NCBI GenBank assembly: GCA_900551965.1 | Contig: URYF01000066.1 | Location: 1-8,873, forward strand | Direction: 5' to 3' | Length of the DNA stretch: 8,873 nucleotides | From: an uncultured bacterium | GTDB lineage: Bacteria > Cyanobacteriota > Vampirovibrionia > Gastranaerophilales > Gastranaerophilaceae | Shown: piece after piece, positions 5,367 through 8,873 of the stretch | Numbering within the stretch: position 1 is the first letter of the stretch | How the letters are laid out: each line of letters starts with the position of its first letter | Program-made: the position numbers and the translations under genes | The notes under the pieces: model-generated | What the model saw: only the letters and a program-made list of their open reading frames with translations | Database searches by the model: none | Told to the model about the DNA's origin: nothing

Positions 5367-6602
5367 TTATTCCCGGGTGTATTTTCTGTTAATTAGTTCA
5401 TCCGGCAGGAACTGCTGTTCAACATCAGGGGCATCATGAGAATAGATGTAGCCTATTCCAAATCCGTATTTTGATGCATCTTTATAATGAGCATCTCTAA
5501 GGTGTATCGGCGGCGGGTAATCTTTTCCGCTTGTGATATCAGAAATTGCTTCATCTATTGCGCAGGCTGCTTCGTTTGATTTTTTAGCACGAGCTACATA
5601 AATTACAGCTTGAGCAAGTGGAATTCTTCCTTCCGGCAAACCTAATAGCTCGACAGCTTTATAAGCATTCATCGCTATATTTAACGCATTTGGATCGGCG
5701 TTACCGACATCTTCTGCGGCACAGGTAATGAGTCTTCTTGCAATAAATCTTGGGTCTTCGCCTGCTGTTATCATTTTGGCTAGATAATAAATTGCTGCAT
5801 CAGGGTCACTTCCTCTAAGACTTTTCTGAAAAGCTGAAGCGCAGTCGTAATGTTCCTGGCGGGAATATCTTGTGTTTCTTTGCTGGCAAATTTCTTCAAT
5901 TGTTTTGACGGTTAAAAGCCTTTTATTGTCTTTTAAATCACTTGCAAAATAAGCGTTTTCGGTGATGTTAAGCGCGTATCTAGCATCTCCTCTGGCAAGA
6001 TTTATTATGAAATCCAGAACTCCGCTTTCGCATTCCATCGGGGTGTAATTTGTTGCAAGATATGAAAATCCTTTTTTGATAATTTTTGCCATACTCTCAT
6101 CGTCAATGGAATTAAGTCTGATAACCTGCAGTCTTGATAAAAGTGCCGGTACAACCTGAAACGACGGGTTTTCGGTTGTTGAGCCGATTAAAAATAATGT
6201 CCCGTTTTCAAGGTGCGGTAATAGTGCATCTTGTTGTGTTTTTGAATATCTGTGGATTTCATCAATAAAAAGAATCGTTTTTTGACCTGCACGTAGGGAT
6301 TCTTTTGCCTTGTCGACGGCTTCTTTTATGTCTTTAACTCCTGATGTAACGGCTGAAATCTCAATAAAATCTGCATTTGTTTTTGTTGCAATGAGTCTTG
6401 CCAGTGTGGTTTTTCCGCAGCCCGGGGTCCCCCATAATATCAGGGAAAACAATCGATTTGTTTTTAATAAATTTAATAACGGACTTCGAGATGATATAAC
6501 ATTGCTTTGTCCCAAAAAGTCTTCAAGAGTTTTTGGACGCAGAGTTTCCGCCAGTGGAATTTGTTTATTTTGATTTTCGAGTTCCGTAAATAAATTGTTC
6601 AT
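5367..6602 (-). CDS. rarA: Replication-associated recombination protein A (RarA/MgsA), AAA+ ATPase
   Basis: A 411-aa complete RarA/MgsA homologue (YcaJ in E. coli; WRNIP1/Mgs1 in eukaryotes). This is a clamp-loader-like tetrameric ATPase acting at stalled replication forks with SSB. The N-terminal P-L-A-E-T-L-R-P-K-T-L-E-D-F-L-G-Q (16-32) is diagnostic. Walker A is G-T-P-G-C-G-K-T-T (58-66) and Walker B is I-L-F-I-D-E (110-115) followed by I-H-R-Y. The sensor 1 region is I-G-S-T-T-E-N-P-S-F (139-148), and the arginine finger sits in A-L-L-S-R-L (R157). The MgsA C-terminal part includes F-Q-K-S-L-R-G-S-D-P-D-A-A-I-Y-Y-L-A and G-K-D-Y-P-P-P-I-H-L-R-D-A, both expected. The ATG at 6602 is the only reasonable start; no Shine-Dalgarno precedes it, and the promoter -10 ends only 6 nt upstream, implying a leaderless mRNA. 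It is convergent with the preceding large gene and divergent from the solute-binding-protein gene. Confidence 0.96.
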   Translation of the reverse strand: MNNLFTELENQNKQIPLAETLRPKTLEDFLGQSNVISSRSPLLNLLKTNRLFSLILWGTPGCGKTTLARLIATKTNADFIEISAVTSGVKDIKEAVDKAKESLRAGQKTILFIDEIHRYSKTQQDALLPHLENGTLFLIGSTTENPSFQVVPALLSRLQVIRLNSIDDESMAKIIKKGFSYLATNYTPMECESGVLDFIINLARGDARYALNITENAYFASDLKDNKRLLTVKTIEEICQQRNTRYSRQEHYDCASAFQKSLRGSDPDAAIYYLAKMITAGEDPRFIARRLITCAAEDVGNADPNALNIAMNAYKAVELLGLPEGRIPLAQAVIYVARAKKSNEAACAIDEAISDITSGKDYPPPIHLRDAHYKDASKYGFGIGYIYSHDAPDVEQQFLPDELINRKYTRE

Positions 6603-6604
6603 AG

Positions 6605-6614
6605 TATAATTATA
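6605..6614. promoter_or_regulatory. Palindromic -10 element TATAATTATA shared by divergent genes
   Basis: These ten bases are self-complementary and present TATAAT on both strands (plus 6605-6610, minus 6614-6609). The plus-strand copy would start transcription near 6617, giving a 33-nt leader with a good RBS for the solute-binding-protein gene. Its -35 is poor (TTCCGT at 6582-6587), so the plus direction is probably the weaker one. Confidence 0.5.
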
Positions 6615-6637
6615 GCAGGGTTAAATCAATTTTACAA
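6609..6637 (-). promoter_or_regulatory. Strong extended -10 promoter for rarA, giving a leaderless transcript
   Basis: Read on the minus strand: TTGTAA (6637-6632), an exactly 17-bp spacer ending TGC, and a perfect TATAAT (6614-6609). TGC-TATAAT is an extended -10. Only TATACT lies between the -10 and the ATG, so initiation 6-8 nt downstream falls on or beside the A of the start codon. The -35 region overlaps the start of the ribosome binding site of the divergent gene. Confidence 0.7.
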
Positions 6638-6642
6638 AGGGA
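6637..6642 (+). promoter_or_regulatory. Ribosome binding site supporting a TTG start at 6650
   Basis: AAGGGA ends 7 nt before the TTG at 6650. The next in-frame Met comes far inside the mature protein (after V-V-F-W-T-L-Q), and starting there would remove the export signal, so TTG is the likely initiator. Confidence 0.65.
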
Positions 6643-6649
6643 TATTAAT

Positions 6650-7876
6650 TTGAACAGAAATTTTTGGATTGTTATAGTTACGACTTTTATTCTTATAACA
6701 TGTGTGTTTTTTATTTTTGGAAAGAAACCCGGAAATAATAACGAAGTTGTATTTTGGACTCTTCAAATGAATGATTTTGCTCCATATATAAACGGAGTTA
6801 TCTCAGAGTTTGAGAGTGAAAATCCTGATGTGAAAATCAAATGGGTTGATGTGCCGTTTTCTGAAGGGGAAAAACGGACACTGGCATCTGTGTTAAGTGA
6901 TAATCCTCCTGATTTGGTTAATTTAAATCCGGATTTTTCCGCTACTCTTGCCCATAAAGGAGCGTTGTATGAAATTCCTGACAGTGAAGTTACACAGTTT
7001 AATAAAGAAATTTTAAATTCGCTTAGGTATAATGGAAAAATTTATTCACTTCCGTGGTATGCCACAAGTGCGATAACTATTTATAATAAAGATTTGATAC
7101 ATAATGCGGGAATTCCTGTGCCCGTGAATTATTCTCAAGTCGCTCAGTATGCACCTATTGTAAAAGCAGAAACAGGAGCATATATTTTGCTTCCGAATAT
7201 CACCGAAAACGATACAATGTTGAAAATTTTGAATAAATACGGTGTAGCATCATCTGCTCTTTTAAACTCAGAAAAAGCGGTTGAAGTTTTCGATTTATTT
7301 AAATACTTGTATTCAGGTAGACTTATTCCAAAAGAAACCGTAACGATGACTTTGCAGGAGGCTTTGGAAAAATATATGTCAGGAAATATTGCAATGATTG
7401 GTGCGGGGGCTAATTTTTTAAATATGATTAAAGAAAATGCGCCGTCAACTTATGCAAAAACAGATGTTGCACCGCAATTGACAGGAGAACTCGGGCAGAA
7501 TGATTTTTCCCTGATGAACTTTGTTATTCCGCTTAGGGCTAAGCATAAAGAGGAAGCTTTAAGGTTTGCTTTGTTTTTAACCAATGATAAAAATCAACTT
7601 GAGCTTGCAAAGTTGACAAATGTTTTGGTTGTGAATGATAAAACTTTAAAAAACGATTTTTATACAAAATATGACAAAAATGATTTGATGGCAAAAGCAC
7701 GTGTAATAAGTGCTTCCCAGTTAAATAAAATTCAGCCTGTTTATAGAACACAAAAAGGGCAAAAAGACATAAATAATATTATAAATTCAGCTGTCCAGGA
7801 GGTTTTACTTGATAAGGCTTCGACTAAAACCATATTGGATAAAGCTGCAAAAGATTGGAAAAATATAGAAGAATAA
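6650..7876 (+). CDS. Extracellular solute-binding protein, family 1 (sugar-type ABC importer component)
   Basis: A 408-aa protein beginning at TTG. An N-terminal hydrophobic helix (residues 5-24, F-W-I-V-I-V-T-T-F-I-L-I-T-C-V-F-F-I-F-G) exports or anchors it. The rest is a typical family-1 binding protein: first strand V-V-F-W-T-L, then F-E-S-E-N-P-D-V-K-I-K-W-V-D-V-P-F, then P-P-D-L-V-N-L-N-P, then Y-S-L-P-W-Y-A-T-S-A-I-T-I-Y-N-K-D-L, and a later G-N-I-A-M-I-G-A-G-A segment. These features fit carbohydrate or polyol ligands, but specificity cannot be read. C18 lies in L-I-T-C, a poor lipobox because Thr precedes the Cys and hydrophobic residues follow it, so an uncleaved membrane anchor is as likely as a lipoprotein. 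No permease or ATPase gene lies next to it in this window. The stop codon overlaps the RBS of the downstream dehydrogenase gene, so the two form an operon. Confidence 0.9.
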   Translation: MNRNFWIVIVTTFILITCVFFIFGKKPGNNNEVVFWTLQMNDFAPYINGVISEFESENPDVKIKWVDVPFSEGEKRTLASVLSDNPPDLVNLNPDFSATLAHKGALYEIPDSEVTQFNKEILNSLRYNGKIYSLPWYATSAITIYNKDLIHNAGIPVPVNYSQVAQYAPIVKAETGAYILLPNITENDTMLKILNKYGVASSALLNSEKAVEVFDLFKYLYSGRLIPKETVTMTLQEALEKYMSGNIAMIGAGANFLNMIKENAPSTYAKTDVAPQLTGELGQNDFSLMNFVIPLRAKHKEEALRFALFLTNDKNQLELAKLTNVLVVNDKTLKNDFYTKYDKNDLMAKARVISASQLNKIQPVYRTQKGQKDINNIINSAVQEVLLDKASTKTILDKAAKDWKNIEE

Positions 7877-7886
7877 GGAGAAATAT

Positions 7887-8858
7887 ATGAAAGCTGTTGT
7901 ATTTACAAAAGATAATGAATTAAAACTTGTTAATGATTATGAAAAACCAATTCCGCAAAAAGGGGAAGCACTGGTCAGGGTGACCTTGGCAGGGATTTGT
8001 AATACTGATTATGAGATTACCAAAGGTTATATGGGGTATGTTGGAATCTTAGGTCATGAAGCTGTCGGTGTTGTAGAAGAGGTTAATGGAGATGATAAAT
8101 CTCTTGTCGGCAAACGCGTTGTTCCTGAAATAAGTTATGGCTGCAAGGATCCGGAATGTCCTTGGTGTGCTGAAAAAATGTACCGCCACTGTCCTAATCG
8201 TCATACTTTGGGTATTTTTCATAAAGATGGTGTTTTTGCACAGTATTTTACAATGCCTGTGGAAGTTTTGTTTGAAGTTCCGGAAAATGTTCCTGATACT
8301 CAGGCTGTGTTTGTAGAACCGCTTGCTGCAGCGCTTGAAATTACAGAACAACATCATATTAAACCTTTTGAAAAAGTGGTTGTGCTTGGTGATGGTAAAC
8401 TCGGGCTTATAACAGCGTTGGCATTGAATGCTCAGAATCTTGACGTTACATTAGTCGGAAAACATCAGAATAAACTTGATATTGCAAAAGCTCAAGGGGT
8501 TAAAACAGCACTTTTAGCTGATTTTGCTATTGAGAAAAAATATGATGTTGTAGTTGAAGCAACCGGTTCGATTTCAGGATTTGAGACAGCTTTAGCTTTG
8601 ACTAGACCGCGCGGGGTTTTGGTTTTGAAAAGTACGGTAGCGGCATCAAAAGAATTTAATTTAGCACCGATTGTAATTGATGAAATAACAGTTTTAGGTT
8701 CTCGTTGCGGTCAATTCCCTGCAGCTTTAAGACTTTTAAAATCAGAAAAAGTTGACTTTTCATCACTTATTTCAGCACAGTATTCAATAGATGATGCACT
8801 TGAAGGGTTTGAAAAGAATAAAGAAAAAGACACCCTGAAAGTTTTGTTAAAGTTTTAA
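7887..8858 (+). CDS. Zinc-dependent alcohol/polyol dehydrogenase, medium-chain (MDR) family
   Basis: A 323-aa complete MDR enzyme that should oxidise an alcohol or polyol with NAD(P)+ in the cytoplasm; the substrate is not deducible. Catalytic zinc ligands are C38 (G-I-C-N-T-D), H57-E58 (L-G-H-E-A-V-G) and probably E144 (V-E-P-L-A-A). The structural zinc site uses C86, C91, C94 and C102, spaced Cx4Cx2Cx7C where Cx2Cx2Cx7C is usual, a two-residue insertion. The Rossmann nucleotide motif is V-L-G-D-G-K-L-G (G168, G170, G173). Later come V-V-E-A-T-G-S and R-P-R-G-V-L-V-L-K-S-T, then V-L-G-S-R-C-G near the C-terminus, as in the MDR subgroup of short enzymes of about 320 residues. The start follows AAGGAG (7875-7880) by 6 nt, and that site overlaps the TAA of the solute-binding-protein gene, implying coupled translation. 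Pairing with a sugar-type binding protein suggests uptake and oxidation of a sugar or polyol. Confidence 0.93.
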   Translation: MKAVVFTKDNELKLVNDYEKPIPQKGEALVRVTLAGICNTDYEITKGYMGYVGILGHEAVGVVEEVNGDDKSLVGKRVVPEISYGCKDPECPWCAEKMYRHCPNRHTLGIFHKDGVFAQYFTMPVEVLFEVPENVPDTQAVFVEPLAAALEITEQHHIKPFEKVVVLGDGKLGLITALALNAQNLDVTLVGKHQNKLDIAKAQGVKTALLADFAIEKKYDVVVEATGSISGFETALALTRPRGVLVLKSTVAASKEFNLAPIVIDEITVLGSRCGQFPAALRLLKSEKVDFSSLISAQYSIDDALEGFEKNKEKDTLKVLLKF

Positions 8859-8873
8859 CTTGAAACGGCGGGC
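8859..8873 (+). other. Possible left arm of a terminator cut by the window end
   Basis: Right after the dehydrogenase stop the sequence ends in a GC-rich stretch (ACGGCGGGC) that stands out in this AT-rich window. It could be the first arm of an intrinsic terminator, but the second arm and T-run would lie outside, so this is only a suggestion. Confidence 0.2.

Noticed and set aside
6310..6573. Plus-strand open frame of 87 codons inside rarA
   Set aside because: It overlaps the Walker A region of rarA in antisense, with no RBS and no recognisable motif.
7539..7751. Minus-strand open frame of 70 codons inside the solute-binding-protein gene
   Set aside because: Antisense to a well-supported coding region, with no RBS or family resemblance.
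8049..8357. Minus-strand open frame of 102 codons inside the dehydrogenase gene
   Set aside because: It is opposite the zinc-binding domain of a confident MDR enzyme; its many Cys, His and Phe codons are a by-product of the sense sequence.
8846..8859. Palindrome GTTAAA-GT-TTTAAC overlapping the dehydrogenase stop codon
   Set aside because: A 2-nt centre cannot form a hairpin loop without losing pairs, the stem is AT-rich, and no T-run follows.

Overview
The window looks like a chromosomal segment of an AT-rich, Gram-negative-type gut bacterium. The best guess is the non-photosynthetic cyanobacterial relatives (Vampirovibrionia/Melainabacteria, order Gastranaerophilales). That guess rests mainly on the large protein starting MGLAASQARFLCLTARK, a kind of N-terminus I associate with that order, and on small exported proteins with a D-L-N-N-D...E-V-I-G core. 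It is recognition from memory, not a search result.

Layout. (i) 1-1077, accessory-looking: the end of a small exported protein gene split by an apparent one-base frameshift near 139-142, then a 141-aa lysozyme-like small protein (652-1077) with a phage/toxin-like C-terminus. (ii) 1157-2500: a CNNM/CorC-type membrane protein (DUF21, two CBS domains, CorC_HlyC domain) with its own promoter. (iii) 2574-3161: an exported protein of unknown function, possibly read from a leaderless or near-leaderless transcript. (iv) 3275-5353: a 692-aa protein with helical N- and C-terminal ends and a variable middle, preceded by a perfect sigma-28-type -35 box (TAAAGTTT) and a GCCG core, with an overlapping sigma-70-type promoter. 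(v) 5367-6602, minus strand: the AAA+ ATPase RarA/MgsA, convergent with the previous gene (13 bp between stop codons). (vi) 6650-7876 and 7887-8858, plus strand: a family-1 extracellular solute-binding protein without adjacent permeases, followed in a tight operon by a zinc-dependent medium-chain dehydrogenase.

The most interesting signals are regulatory. The rarA promoter (TTGTAA, 17 bp, TGC-TATAAT) lies so close to the ATG that the mRNA should be leaderless. Its -10 sits inside the palindrome TATAATTATA, so the same ten bases offer a -10 to the divergent solute-binding-protein gene. The flagellar-type promoter in front of a hook/flagellin-like coiled-coil protein with no signal peptide is the best candidate here for an undescribed surface or secreted structure. 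No tRNA, rRNA, CRISPR array, insertion sequence or complete intrinsic terminator was seen, and no gap between genes exceeds about 120 bp.
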